A DNA stretch of 64,000 bases, taken from the NCBI GenBank assembly GCA_009377645.1, contig WHTQ01000004.1:48103-112102 (forward strand), given 5' to 3'. Origin of the DNA: Micromonosporaceae bacterium (GTDB taxonomy: Bacteria; Actinomycetota; Actinomycetes; Mycobacteriales; Micromonosporaceae). Numbering within the stretch: position 1 is the first letter of the stretch; the number at the start of each line of letters is the position of its first letter. Below are positions 32,615 to 40,082 of this stretch, one piece after another. The translations under genes and the position numbers were made by a program. The notes beneath the pieces were generated by a model, which did not search any database, had not been told where the DNA came from, and saw only the letters and a program-made list of their open reading frames with translations.

Positions 32615-33256
32615 TCAGACGCCGAACATGTCCCGGCAACTATCCAGCCCGGTCACCTCGACCTCGCAGAACCGGTGCTCCTGCCAGCGCTGCCGGGTCA
32701 GCCGGAACAGCTGCTGCTCGCGCGGCTCGCCCCGCGGCGCCCTGCGGCGCCGGCCGTTGTCCTGGTAGCCGAGCGAGCGCGACACCGCCAGCGAGGCTGG
32801 GTTGTCTATGAACGCTCCGGACTCGGCCGCCACCGCACCCAGCTCGGCGAAGGCCAGGTGCAGCACCCCCGCCCGCATCTGCTTGCCGTATCCCTGTCCC
32901 TGGAACGCCTTGCCCAGCCAGGACCCGGTCTGCACCTCTCGCAGCACCGCGAAGTTCTCGGCCCCGATGTTCTGGAAGCCGGCTGGCTCCCCGTCCCGGA
33001 ACACCGCCAGGTCGAGCATCCAGCGCTCCGGCGTCCACTGTGCTCGGGTGGACCAGAAGTGTTGCAGGAACTCCCGCTCGAACCGGGGGCTGGGCTTGTC
33101 GGTCCACGGCACCTCGAACGGCGTCGTGTCCGGATCGTGGACGCCGGCCTTAGCGACCTGGCACAGCGCCACCAGCTCATCTTCGGTCGGCACCCGCAGC
33201 TCCAGCGCCGGAGTGCGCACGCGCAGATCGTACAGCTGCCATGACGAGTGGCCCAT
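32615..33256 (-). CDS. GNAT acetyltransferase (RimJ/RimL-like)
   Basis: 213 residues. N-terminal LYDLRVRTPALELRVPTEDEL begins the fold; the acetyl-CoA site is QTGSWLGKAFQGQGYGKQM and the C-terminal helix SGAFIDNPASLAVSRSLGY is typical of RimJ/RimL-type N-acetyltransferases. Substrate unknown: a ribosomal protein, small molecule or drug. The ATG at 33256 lies 7 bp after the MFS gene, so it may be read from the ArsR-MFS operon as well as from its own GATAAT promoter. Confidence 0.88.
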   Translation of the reverse strand: MGHSSWQLYDLRVRTPALELRVPTEDELVALCQVAKAGVHDPDTTPFEVPWTDKPSPRFEREFLQHFWSTRAQWTPERWMLDLAVFRDGEPAGFQNIGAENFAVLREVQTGSWLGKAFQGQGYGKQMRAGVLHLAFAELGAVAAESGAFIDNPASLAVSRSLGYQDNGRRRRAPRGEPREQQLFRLTRQRWQEHRFCEVEVTGLDSCRDMFGV

Positions 33257-33262
33257 CGGCAG

Positions 33263-33268
33263 ATTATC
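33263..33268 (-). promoter_or_regulatory. Possible leaderless -10 element of the acetyltransferase gene
   Basis: GATAAT on the minus strand ends 6 nt before the ATG at 33256, overlapping the stop codon of the upstream MFS gene. No Shine-Dalgarno sequence. Confidence 0.4.
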
Positions 33269-34541
33269 CGTCGCGGATCGCCACCGCACCACTGGTTTTG
33301 CCGGACCGGACCCGGTTCCGGTCGGCCCGCCAGGCCGGCAGGTACAGCGGGGCGGCCACCGCCAGCACCGCCGCACCGACCAGGATGGACACACTGACCG
33401 AAACCCCGTCCGCCAGCGCGGTGAGGGCCACCAGACCGGCGGCTCCGGCGGCCTGCATGGCCATCGAGTTCATTGACAGCACGGTGGTGCGGTGCGCCTT
33501 GGTGACCTGCCGGTGCAGCAGCGTGTGGTGCATCGGCGCGGATGCGCCGTGGACCGCGTAGGTGGCCAGGTACGCGGTGACCAGGCCGACCGGTCCGGCC
33601 AGCAGCGCCATCCCGACCACGAAGCCGCCCTGCAGGACTCGCAGCCCGGCCGCGGTCGGGGCGACCCCGAGCCGGCGGGCGACCAGCGGGATGACCGCGG
33701 CGCCAGCCGCCGACGCCGCCCAGGCGGCCGCGGCAGCCGGTCCCATCACCGCCCCGGCGACGTCCGGGCCACCGGCCACCTCTGCCAGCCGGACCGGCAT
33801 CAGGGTCTCGAAGGTCACCATTCCGAACCCCCAGCACAGCTCCACCGCGATCAGGGCGACCAGCACGCGCGTACCGCGCAGCAGCCGGAGGCCGCCCCCG
33901 ATCACGGCCGGGACCTGCCGTACCGAGGCTGCGACGGCCGCCCACCCGCGCCCGGCGCGGGGCTCGGTGGCCAGCCCGGCGATCGCGACCGTCCCGCCGA
34001 GCTGGATGACCAGCGCTGCCAGCACCGGCAGCGCCAGCGCCTCCACCCCGGGCAGCGGGTCGAGCGCGACCAATCCGCCGGCGGCTAGTGACCCGGCCGC
34101 GATCGCCAGCCCGGCCACCGTGGCACCGGCCGAGAGCCCACCGGTCAGGTCGGCCTCTGGGTCGTGGGCCAGCACCGCATCCACGTACCAGGACTGCAGC
34201 GGGCCGCTGTCGAGCGCCCGGTAAATCCCCTCGACGGCGAAGACGAGGACGAACACGGCGAACGAGTCGGCGACGAACATCAGCCCCAGCGAGACCGCGG
34301 CGAGCACCCCGCCGGCCAGCATCACCGGCCGGCGGCCGAGCGAGTCGGACAGGCCGCCAGTCGGGAGCTCCAGCGCCAGCACCACCAGGCCCTGGATCGC
34401 GCCGGCCAGGCCGATCTGGCTTAGCGTCAGGCCCCGCTCCAGCATGAGCAACACCAGAACCGGGATCAGCATCCCGACCGGTAGCCAGCGCAGCCCGAGC
34501 AGGATCAGGTAGCGGCCGCGGGCTTGCCGGGCGGTGAGCAT
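33264..34541 (-). CDS. MFS transporter coupled to an ArsR-type regulator
   Basis: 425 residues, about 12 membrane segments. Helix 1-2 region reads LGLRWLPVGMLIPVLVLLML and the motif-A loop LPTGGLSDSLGRRPVMLAGG is clear; a central loop carries GLATEPRAGRG. The topology suits a DHA1-like exporter of unknown substrate. ATG at 34541 overlaps the regulator stop by one base (TGATG), so translation is coupled. The regulator presumably represses both genes until an inducer binds. Confidence 0.88.
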   Translation of the reverse strand: MLTARQARGRYLILLGLRWLPVGMLIPVLVLLMLERGLTLSQIGLAGAIQGLVVLALELPTGGLSDSLGRRPVMLAGGVLAAVSLGLMFVADSFAVFVLVFAVEGIYRALDSGPLQSWYVDAVLAHDPEADLTGGLSAGATVAGLAIAAGSLAAGGLVALDPLPGVEALALPVLAALVIQLGGTVAIAGLATEPRAGRGWAAVAASVRQVPAVIGGGLRLLRGTRVLVALIAVELCWGFGMVTFETLMPVRLAEVAGGPDVAGAVMGPAAAAAWAASAAGAAVIPLVARRLGVAPTAAGLRVLQGGFVVGMALLAGPVGLVTAYLATYAVHGASAPMHHTLLHRQVTKAHRTTVLSMNSMAMQAAGAAGLVALTALADGVSVSVSILVGAAVLAVAAPLYLPAWRADRNRVRSGKTSGAVAIRDG

Positions 34542-35119
34542 CACTCGGCCCTACCCCTGGTGGGGATGGTCAGCAGGTGCACCGACACCGGCCGGGCCTG
34601 CGGGTCGCTGGCCGGCCGCTGCCGCGCGACCCATTGTTGGGCGACCTCGAAAAGCTCCCGGGACAGCTGGGCCAGGTCGGCCCGGCGCAGTCGCAACAGC
34701 AGGTCGCTGTGCTCGGCCGCGTCCGCCCACTCGCGCGGCCAGCCCGGCCGCTCCCGGTGCCACTGCTCGGCGGTGCGCACCAGATGCTGCAGCTGCTGCC
34801 GGGCCACCATGTCGAGCGCCTCCCGACCGGCGTCGTCATCGAGGAAGTCGACCGGGTCGAAGCTGGTCACATCGTGGACGGCTCGCCACCGCCGCTCCCG
34901 GCGGGAGGGCTGCTGCTCGTCCTCGACCACGAACCCGTAGCGCGCGAGCTGGCGCAGGTGGTAGGAGGTGGAGCCGCTGGACTCGCCGAACCGGCGGCCC
35001 AGCTGGGAGGCGGTAGCCGGGCCGTCGGCGCGGAGCGCTCCGAGCAGCCGGCCCCGCAGCGGGTGGGCGATCGCGCGGAGGGTCTCGACATCCTTGACCT
35101 GGATCCGGGAGAGGGTCAT
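34541..35119 (-). CDS. ArsR/SmtB-like winged-helix regulator
   Basis: 192 residues. The helix-turn-helix is RAIAHPLRGRLLGALRADGP followed by TASQLGRRFGESSGSTSYHL and the wing YGFVVEDEQQPSRRERRWRA; the C-terminal 90 residues are helical, longer than classical metal-sensing ArsR, as in the HTH_20 type that controls efflux pumps. No ArsR metal motif (CxC) is present, so an organic inducer is more likely. The ATG at 35119 lies 6 nt after TATCCT; a TTG at 35140 would start before the -10 and is rejected. Confidence 0.85.
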   Translation of the reverse strand: MTLSRIQVKDVETLRAIAHPLRGRLLGALRADGPATASQLGRRFGESSGSTSYHLRQLARYGFVVEDEQQPSRRERRWRAVHDVTSFDPVDFLDDDAGREALDMVARQQLQHLVRTAEQWHRERPGWPREWADAAEHSDLLLRLRRADLAQLSRELFEVAQQWVARQRPASDPQARPVSVHLLTIPTRGRAE

Positions 35120-35125
35120 GCCGCC

Positions 35126-35166
35126 AGGATAGACCGCCAAGGCAGCTTTGCAAAGCCTTCTTTGCA
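35126..35166 (-). promoter_or_regulatory. Promoter and operator of the ArsR-MFS operon
   Basis: GCTTTGCAAAGC (35145-35156) is a perfect 12-bp palindrome; the half-site CTTTGCA recurs at 35160-35166. The minus-strand -35 TTGCAA (35153-35148) lies inside it, with a 16-nt spacer to TATCCT (35131-35126) and 6 nt to the ATG. Binding there would directly block RNA polymerase. Confidence 0.6.
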
Positions 35167-35187
35167 GTCGCCCCCTCGTGCTCCGGG

Positions 35188-35202
35188 CGCGTTGATCATG
35201 GA
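35188..35202. repeat. 15-bp sequence shared with 21602-21616
   Basis: CGCGTTGATCATGGA is found here and at the hemE stop codon. Here it is intergenic. It contains the palindrome TTGATCA. It may be a fragment of a dispersed intergenic repeat or a chance match; fifteen identical bases twice in 64 kb is unlikely but not impossible. Confidence 0.3.
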
Positions 35203-35229
35203 TTTAAGGGCACGACACCCCACCGGGGG

Positions 35230-36816
35230 TCAGCTCGACGAGGCCGCGGGGCAGGTGGTGCCGGCGTCCGGGACGGTGAGATCGATCAGGTAGGCGTCGA
35301 CCGCGTCGTTGACGCAGTCGGTACCCGGGTACGCGGTGTGGCCCTCGCCCTCGAAGGTCAGGACGGTGCCGGTGCCGAGCAGATCGGCCAGGCGCTGGGT
35401 CGACTCGTACGGGGTGGCCGGGTCGCCGAGGGTGCCGACGACCAGAATGGGCGGGGCGCCTTCGGCGGAGCCGGTCGGGTAGGGGTCGCTGTCGGCGGGC
35501 CAGACGGCGCAGCCGAGCAGGCTCATGGCGAGTGGGGCGCCGAAGACCGGGTACTGGTCGCGCCAGTCCTGCTGCAGGTCGCGGACCTGCGCAACGGAGA
35601 CGTCTGAGTCGTCGTCGGCGCAGTTCACGGCGTTGTTGGCGTCGAAGATGTTCGGGTAGCTGCCGTCGGTGGCCCGCTGGGTGTAGGCGTCGGCGAGCTG
35701 GAACACCCCGCTCGGGTCGCCGCCGTCGAGCTGCTCCAGCGCAGCACCCAGGGCCGGCCAGGCGTCCCGGGCGTAGAGGGTCGAGACCACCGCCCAGAAC
35801 ACCCAGCCGTCGGTAGCCGCCCGCCCGTCCGCCCCGGGCACCGGGGTGCGGCCGGCGGCTTCGATCGCGGCGGCCACCGCGGTCCGGGCGTCCGGCCGCA
35901 GCGGGCACTCGTCCGTCGACTGCGCGCACCAGTCGGCGAAGTTGTCCAGCGCCCGCTCGAACCCGGCGGCCTGTTCCTCGGTGGCGGCGATCCCGTCCTG
36001 CTGCGGGTCGACCGCACCGTCCAGCACCAGCGCCCGGACCCGCTCCGGGTAGAGCTGGGCGTAGACCGCGCCCAGCAGGGTCCCGTACGAGAAGCCGAGG
36101 TAGCTGAGCTGCTCGTCGCCGGCCGCCGCCCGCAGCGCGTCCAGGTCGTGGGCGGTCTGTCGGGTGGAGAAGTGGCGCAGCTGGTCCCCGTACTTCGCGC
36201 CGCACGCCTGCGCCTGCGCCTCGGTCTCCGCCACGGCGGCGTCGAACGCCGTCTGGGACCGCGGGTCCGGCTCGGCACCGAAGCTGGCGTCCAGCTCGGC
36301 GTCGGTGAGGCACTCGACCGGGCTGGATCGGCCCACTCCCCGCGGGTCGAAGCCGACCAGGTCGAACTGGCTGGTCACCTCCTCGGGCAGGCCACCGACC
36401 AGCGGCCCGAACGACAAGAACACCGCCGACTCGATCCCCGAGGCGCCGGGTCCGCCGGGGTTGACGAACAGCGAGCCGATCCGGTCGCGCTGGTCGTTGC
36501 TCCGGGCCCGAACCAGCGAGATCTCCAACGTCTCCGGCGCGTCCGGCGCCGACCAGTCCTGCGGCACCGCGACAGTCCCACACTCGTACGCGATCTGTTC
36601 GGTCATCTGCTCGATGAAGCCGGTCGGCGCGATGTCCCCGACCAGCTCGTCCAGCAGCTCCGGGCAGGGCCGCCAGGCAACCTCGCCACCGGATCCGACC
36701 GCCGGGCTGCCGGCGGTGGTGCCCGGATCGTCGTCCTGGCCCGGCCACTGTCCGGTGCAGCCGGCGGTGGCCAGTGCGGGCAGGATCAGGACAGCCAGCA
36801 GGCGGCGGGTACGCAT
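35230..36816 (-). CDS. Secreted lipoprotein alpha/beta-hydrolase (tripeptidyl aminopeptidase-like)
   Basis: 528 residues. Lipoprotein signal peptide RRLLAVLILPALATAGCTGQ with lipidated Cys20. The hydrolase core has the oxyanion region LFVNPGGPGASG, Arg-rich FDPRGVGRSSPVEC, nucleophile elbow GFSYGTLLGA with Ser243, and a C-terminal TAP-like domain with GTLGDPATPYE (Asp) and FEGEGHTAYPG (His). The paired Cys in this class form disulfides outside the cell. It likely releases short peptides from substrates at the cell surface. The ATG at 36816 follows GAGGG. The N-terminal 30 residues after Cys20 are an acidic, Gly/Ser linker. Confidence 0.92.
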   Translation of the reverse strand: MRTRRLLAVLILPALATAGCTGQWPGQDDDPGTTAGSPAVGSGGEVAWRPCPELLDELVGDIAPTGFIEQMTEQIAYECGTVAVPQDWSAPDAPETLEISLVRARSNDQRDRIGSLFVNPGGPGASGIESAVFLSFGPLVGGLPEEVTSQFDLVGFDPRGVGRSSPVECLTDAELDASFGAEPDPRSQTAFDAAVAETEAQAQACGAKYGDQLRHFSTRQTAHDLDALRAAAGDEQLSYLGFSYGTLLGAVYAQLYPERVRALVLDGAVDPQQDGIAATEEQAAGFERALDNFADWCAQSTDECPLRPDARTAVAAAIEAAGRTPVPGADGRAATDGWVFWAVVSTLYARDAWPALGAALEQLDGGDPSGVFQLADAYTQRATDGSYPNIFDANNAVNCADDDSDVSVAQVRDLQQDWRDQYPVFGAPLAMSLLGCAVWPADSDPYPTGSAEGAPPILVVGTLGDPATPYESTQRLADLLGTGTVLTFEGEGHTAYPGTDCVNDAVDAYLIDLTVPDAGTTCPAASSS

Positions 36817-36829
36817 CACCCTCAGCACT

Positions 36830-37909
36830 CTACTGGTTACCAGCGAGCACCTGGTCAACGTCGAATCGGACCGGCTGGTCGAGCTGGCCGTAGTCGCACG
36901 AGCGGGGCTCCCGGTCTGGCCGCCAGCGCAGGAACCGGGCGGTGTGCCGGAGCCGGTCGCCCTCCATCGCGTCGTACCCGACCTCTACCACCAGCTCCGG
37001 GCGCAACGGCTCCCACTCCAGCGTCTTCCCGGCGCTCCACCGGCTGACCGCGCCCGGCATCCGGACGTCCTGGGCGCTCGCCCACTCCGCCCACGGGTGG
37101 CCGGCCAGCGCGTCGGTCCGGTAGGGCGCCAGCTCGTCGAGCAGCTCGACCCGCCGGGCGGCGGTGAAGCTGGCCGAGACTCCGATGTGCCGCAGCGTGC
37201 CGTCCTCGTCGAACAGGCCCAGCAGCAGCGAGCCCACCACCGGCCCGGACTTGTGCCACCGGAACCCGGCCACCACGCAGTCGGCGGTCCGGGTGTGCTT
37301 GACCTTGAACATCAGGCGCTTGCCCGGCTCGTACGGCAGGTCCGGTGGCTTGGCGATCACCCCGTCCAGGCCGGCGCCCTCGAACAGCTCGAACCAGCGC
37401 TGCGCGATGGCCGGGTCGGTGGTGGTCGGGGTCAGGTAGACCGGCGGCGCCGCCTCGGCCAGCGCCGTGACCAGCCGCGCCCGCCGGTGCGCGAACGGCT
37501 GCTCCATCAACGACTCGTCCCCCAGCGCGAGCAGGTCGAACGCGACCATGCTGGCCGGGGTCTGCTCGGCCAGCAGGTTGACCCGGGAGGCGGCCGGGTG
37601 GATCCGGAGCTGGAGCAGCTCGAAGTCCAGCTTCGGCTGGTCGCCGTCGTCGCGGCGGATCACTACCAGCTCGCAGTCGACCGCGCACCGCTCCGGCAGC
37701 TGGGCCCGGACCTGCTCGACCACCTCGGGAAAGTAGCGGGTCAGCGTCTTGCCGCCCCGGCTGGCCAGCTCCACCTGTTCGCCGTCACGGAACGCGATGC
37801 AGCGGAACCCGTCCCACTTCGGTTCGTAGGTCATGCCTTTGCCGGTCGGGACCTGCGGGATGCTCTTGGCCAGCATCGGCTCTACCGGCGGGTTCACAGG
37901 TAGCTCCAC
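36830..37909 (-). CDS. ATP-dependent DNA ligase, LigC type
   Basis: 359 residues: a nucleotidyltransferase plus OB-fold without extra domains, the layout of mycobacterial LigC. Motif I EPKWDGFR holds the adenylated Lys31; further motifs are ELASRGGKTLTRY, CAVDCELVVI, MVAFDLLAL, LDGVIAKPPDLPY and RLMFKVKHTRTADCVV. It seals nicks in DNA repair, probably the end-joining branch or ribonucleotide-bearing ends, in line with the LigD-type polymerase nearby. The GTG at 37909 has no ribosome-binding site; GACTGT lies 5 nt upstream, so a leaderless start is possible. Confidence 0.93.
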   Translation of the reverse strand: MELPVNPPVEPMLAKSIPQVPTGKGMTYEPKWDGFRCIAFRDGEQVELASRGGKTLTRYFPEVVEQVRAQLPERCAVDCELVVIRRDDGDQPKLDFELLQLRIHPAASRVNLLAEQTPASMVAFDLLALGDESLMEQPFAHRRARLVTALAEAAPPVYLTPTTTDPAIAQRWFELFEGAGLDGVIAKPPDLPYEPGKRLMFKVKHTRTADCVVAGFRWHKSGPVVGSLLLGLFDEDGTLRHIGVSASFTAARRVELLDELAPYRTDALAGHPWAEWASAQDVRMPGAVSRWSAGKTLEWEPLRPELVVEVGYDAMEGDRLRHTARFLRWRPDREPRSCDYGQLDQPVRFDVDQVLAGNQ

Positions 37910-37941
37910 GGTGAACAGTCAACCACGGCAGGTTGGGCCTC

Positions 37942-37971
37942 TTGACCGAGGGGTGGGGTTCCCGCTAGCGT
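37942..37971 (+). promoter_or_regulatory. Possible promoter of the secreted repeat protein gene
   Basis: TTGACC (37942-37947), 18-nt spacer, TAGCGT (37966-37971). It would give a leader of about 100 nt before the ATG at 38080. The rest of the 170-bp gap shows a C-rich stretch but no clear structure. Confidence 0.4.
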
Positions 37972-38079
37972 TCGGCCATCGGAATTACCCAGGCACCCCC
38001 CATTGGCTCACCGGCGACCCACATCGCCATACCCACAACGTGAGATGGGGGAAGGGGGTGCAATCCGGAGGAGGACGGG

Positions 38080-39060
38080 ATGACAAGCAGGAGTACGTTC
38101 AGCCTGCGCCGCTGGCGCTGGCTGTCTATTGTGGCGGCCGCCAACCTGGCGGCGGTGGGGCTGGTTGCGGCGCCTTCCCAGGCGCAGGGAGCCAGCCTGT
38201 GCAGCGGGACCGCCGAGAACTTCACGATCGTCGGGAACCTGGCGGTGCCGGCGGGGGCCTCGTGCACGCTCATCAACAGCCGGGTGACCGGCAACGTGGT
38301 GGTGCGGGCCGAGGCCAACCTGGGCCTGGAGGGGTCGACAGTCGACGGTGACCTGACGGCCCACGCGGCCAGCTTCGTGGACCTGATCGGTGGCACCGTG
38401 CGTGGCACTACTCGGCTCCGGGACGCGTTCGGCGGCGTGGTGGAGAGCTCGGACGTCCAGCAGGTCAGCGTCGCCGGCTCCGGGTTCCTGATCACCGACC
38501 GGTCGACGCACGGGGCGAGCCTGGTCTCGCAGGGCAGCCAGACCGTGGTCCTGTCCGGCCGGATCAACGGCGACGTGCGCACCAGCGGCGACGTGCTGAC
38601 CGACCTGCACGACTCGGTGATCACCGGCCGGCTGGTGGTCGACCAGGCCGAGCTGGGCTCGGTGACCTGCCGGTCCGAGATCGACGCGAACGTGACCGTG
38701 CGGGGCAGCGCCGACCTGGTGCAGCTCGGCGAGGGAACGTTCGCCGACTGCGAGTTCAACGTACTCGGCGGCGACCTGGTGCTGCAGGACAACCTCGGCG
38801 CCATCGAGGTCAACGGCAACGTGATCCGGGGTGACCTGGGGTGCGACGGCAACGAGTCGGCACCCACCGGGGCCGGCAACCGGGTCCGGGGCCAGCAGCT
38901 GGGTCAGTGCGCCGACCTGGCCGCGGCGGCTCCGGCGCTGGGCTCGTCCCGGGCGGCGACCAGCGCTGAGGACCGGATCGCCGGCCTCATCGACGGAGCG
39001 GCGGACCGTTCCGCGGCGGCGGCGGCGGCGGCCGAGCGGGCCGGGCCGGCCAACCTCTGA
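38080..39060 (+). CDS. Secreted beta-solenoid-like repeat protein, paralogue 1
   Basis: 326 residues. Twin-Arg-poor signal peptide with AAANLAAVGLVAAPSQAQGA (cleavage probably after AQA or QGA). The mature chain is a run of about 20-residue Val/Gly/Asp/Asn-rich units such as GNVVVRAEANLGLEGSTVDG and GRLVVDQAELGSVTC, with alternating hydrophobic residues as in bactofilin- or pectin-lyase-like solenoids. Near the end VIRGDLGCDGNESAPTGAGN followed by GQQLGQCADL has two Cys that probably form a disulfide. The ATG follows GGAGGAGGA. A cell-wall or matrix role is likely but unproved. A paralogue is at 45741. Confidence 0.8.
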   Translation: MTSRSTFSLRRWRWLSIVAAANLAAVGLVAAPSQAQGASLCSGTAENFTIVGNLAVPAGASCTLINSRVTGNVVVRAEANLGLEGSTVDGDLTAHAASFVDLIGGTVRGTTRLRDAFGGVVESSDVQQVSVAGSGFLITDRSTHGASLVSQGSQTVVLSGRINGDVRTSGDVLTDLHDSVITGRLVVDQAELGSVTCRSEIDANVTVRGSADLVQLGEGTFADCEFNVLGGDLVLQDNLGAIEVNGNVIRGDLGCDGNESAPTGAGNRVRGQQLGQCADLAAAAPALGSSRAATSAEDRIAGLIDGAADRSAAAAAAAERAGPANL

Positions 39061-39069
39061 TCCACTCCG

Positions 39070-39146
39070 CGCCGATCTTGGAGTTGTGGTGGCGACTATG
39101 TCCGGATCTGTCGGATAAGTTGCCCACCACAACTCCAAGATCGGCG
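39070..39146. repeat. 77-bp imperfect palindrome between convergent genes
   Basis: A 22-nt arm (39071-39092, core GATCTTGGAGTTGTGGTGG) pairs perfectly with 39124-39145, plus one outer base pair. The 31-nt loop contains a further TCCG/CGGA stem. It lies 9 bp after the plus-strand gene and 11 bp before the end of the minus-strand gene, so it can terminate both. I believe similar palindromes are dispersed in Micromonosporaceae genomes, which would make it a repetitive extragenic element; that needs a search. Confidence 0.65.
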
Positions 39147-39157
39147 GCTAGAAGCGG

Positions 39158-39907
39158 CTAGAAGGGGCGGATGGTTCGGACGGCGGTGACCGCGCCGGTC
39201 ACCGCCGCCGCGCCTAGCAGGACCCAGATCAGGACCGGGTGGACCCCGGCCGGCTCGGTGCCGAGGAACCGGCTCGGGCTCCCGGCCGGACCGGGCGGCG
39301 GCGGGATGTGGAGCCAGTCCACCAGCCCGGTGCTCTCCAGGTAGTCCATGTGCCGGCCGATGAACTCCTCGGCGGTCACCGCGAACTCCCGGACCAGCTC
39401 GTTCTGGGTGCCGGCCCGGGTGTACGCGATCACCGGGTAGACCTCGCCGTGCGCCTCTCGGAGCAGCTGGACGAACTCCACATCGAGCTCCTGCCCGGAC
39501 CGGTCCTCGATCCGGTCCAGGAACGCCTGGTGCTGGGCCAGCGGCGCCTCCGGCAGCGGGACGCCCAGCTCGGCAGCCACCTCGACCACCCGGTCGTCCA
39601 GCTCCGCATGCTCCTCGGCGATGAACCCGCCGATCTCGCGTACCCGCTCGTCGGTCCCTCGCTCCGCCGCCAGCGCTCCGGCCGGCATCTCCCACAGCCC
39701 GGCGTACCGCACTCGGACCAGCAGGTCCCGGTCCCCGGGGCCGAGCGGTCCGAACTCGGTCTCGACGACCTGCTCGCGGTCGGCGCCGCCCGGGCCGCCC
39801 GGCCCGTACTGGGCGTGGGCGGGGGACCCGGCCGGGGCCAGCGCGAGCAGGACGCCGCAGCCGGCGGCGGCGAGCAGCCAGATCCGGCCCAGTCGGCCAC
39901 GGATCAT
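39158..39907 (-). CDS. DUF4142 family secreted, membrane-tethered protein
   Basis: 249 residues. Signal peptide RIWLLAAAGCGVLLALAPAG ending SPAHAQ. The DUF4142 four-helix domain (about 45-190; ferritin-like, with E and H spaced as in EEHAELDDRVVEVAAEL and AEEFIGRHMDYLEST) is followed by a Pro/Gly linker and a C-terminal membrane helix (VLIWVLLGAAAVTGAVTAV), so the domain faces outside. The ATG at 39907 has GGAGG 4 nt upstream. DUF4142 proteins are envelope proteins of unknown function; metal binding has been suggested for ferritin-like relatives. Confidence 0.85.
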   Translation of the reverse strand: MIRGRLGRIWLLAAAGCGVLLALAPAGSPAHAQYGPGGPGGADREQVVETEFGPLGPGDRDLLVRVRYAGLWEMPAGALAAERGTDERVREIGGFIAEEHAELDDRVVEVAAELGVPLPEAPLAQHQAFLDRIEDRSGQELDVEFVQLLREAHGEVYPVIAYTRAGTQNELVREFAVTAEEFIGRHMDYLESTGLVDWLHIPPPPGPAGSPSRFLGTEPAGVHPVLIWVLLGAAAVTGAVTAVRTIRPF

Positions 39908-40048
39908 AAAACCTCCATCGACGCGCGTCATCTGGGGGTGGTCTACTCGGAAGCCTAGAAACTGCTCTCCGGATCGGCAACGAGAAGTGTCGAGATATGC
40001 TTCTCTTAGGTGCCAGTTAACGCAAACTTATAATTGCGTACGGGCATG

Positions 40049-40076
40049 TTGACATTCCGATCGGGAAGCTCATAAT
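40049..40076 (+). promoter_or_regulatory. Strong leaderless promoter of the ferredoxin-fusion gene
   Basis: Consensus -35 TTGACA (40049-40054), 16-nt spacer, CATAAT (40071-40076), then 6 nt to the GTG at 40083. A second AT-rich box TATAAT lies at 40029-40034 inside the inverted repeat CGCAA-N8-TTGCG. This is the best sigma-A-type promoter in the window. Confidence 0.7.
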
Positions 40077-40082
40077 AGCGGG

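Noticed and set aside
35216..35229. ACCCC/GGGGT hairpin as a strong terminator after the lipoprotein gene
   Set aside because: The stem is only five pairs and no T tract follows; too weak to list as a feature.
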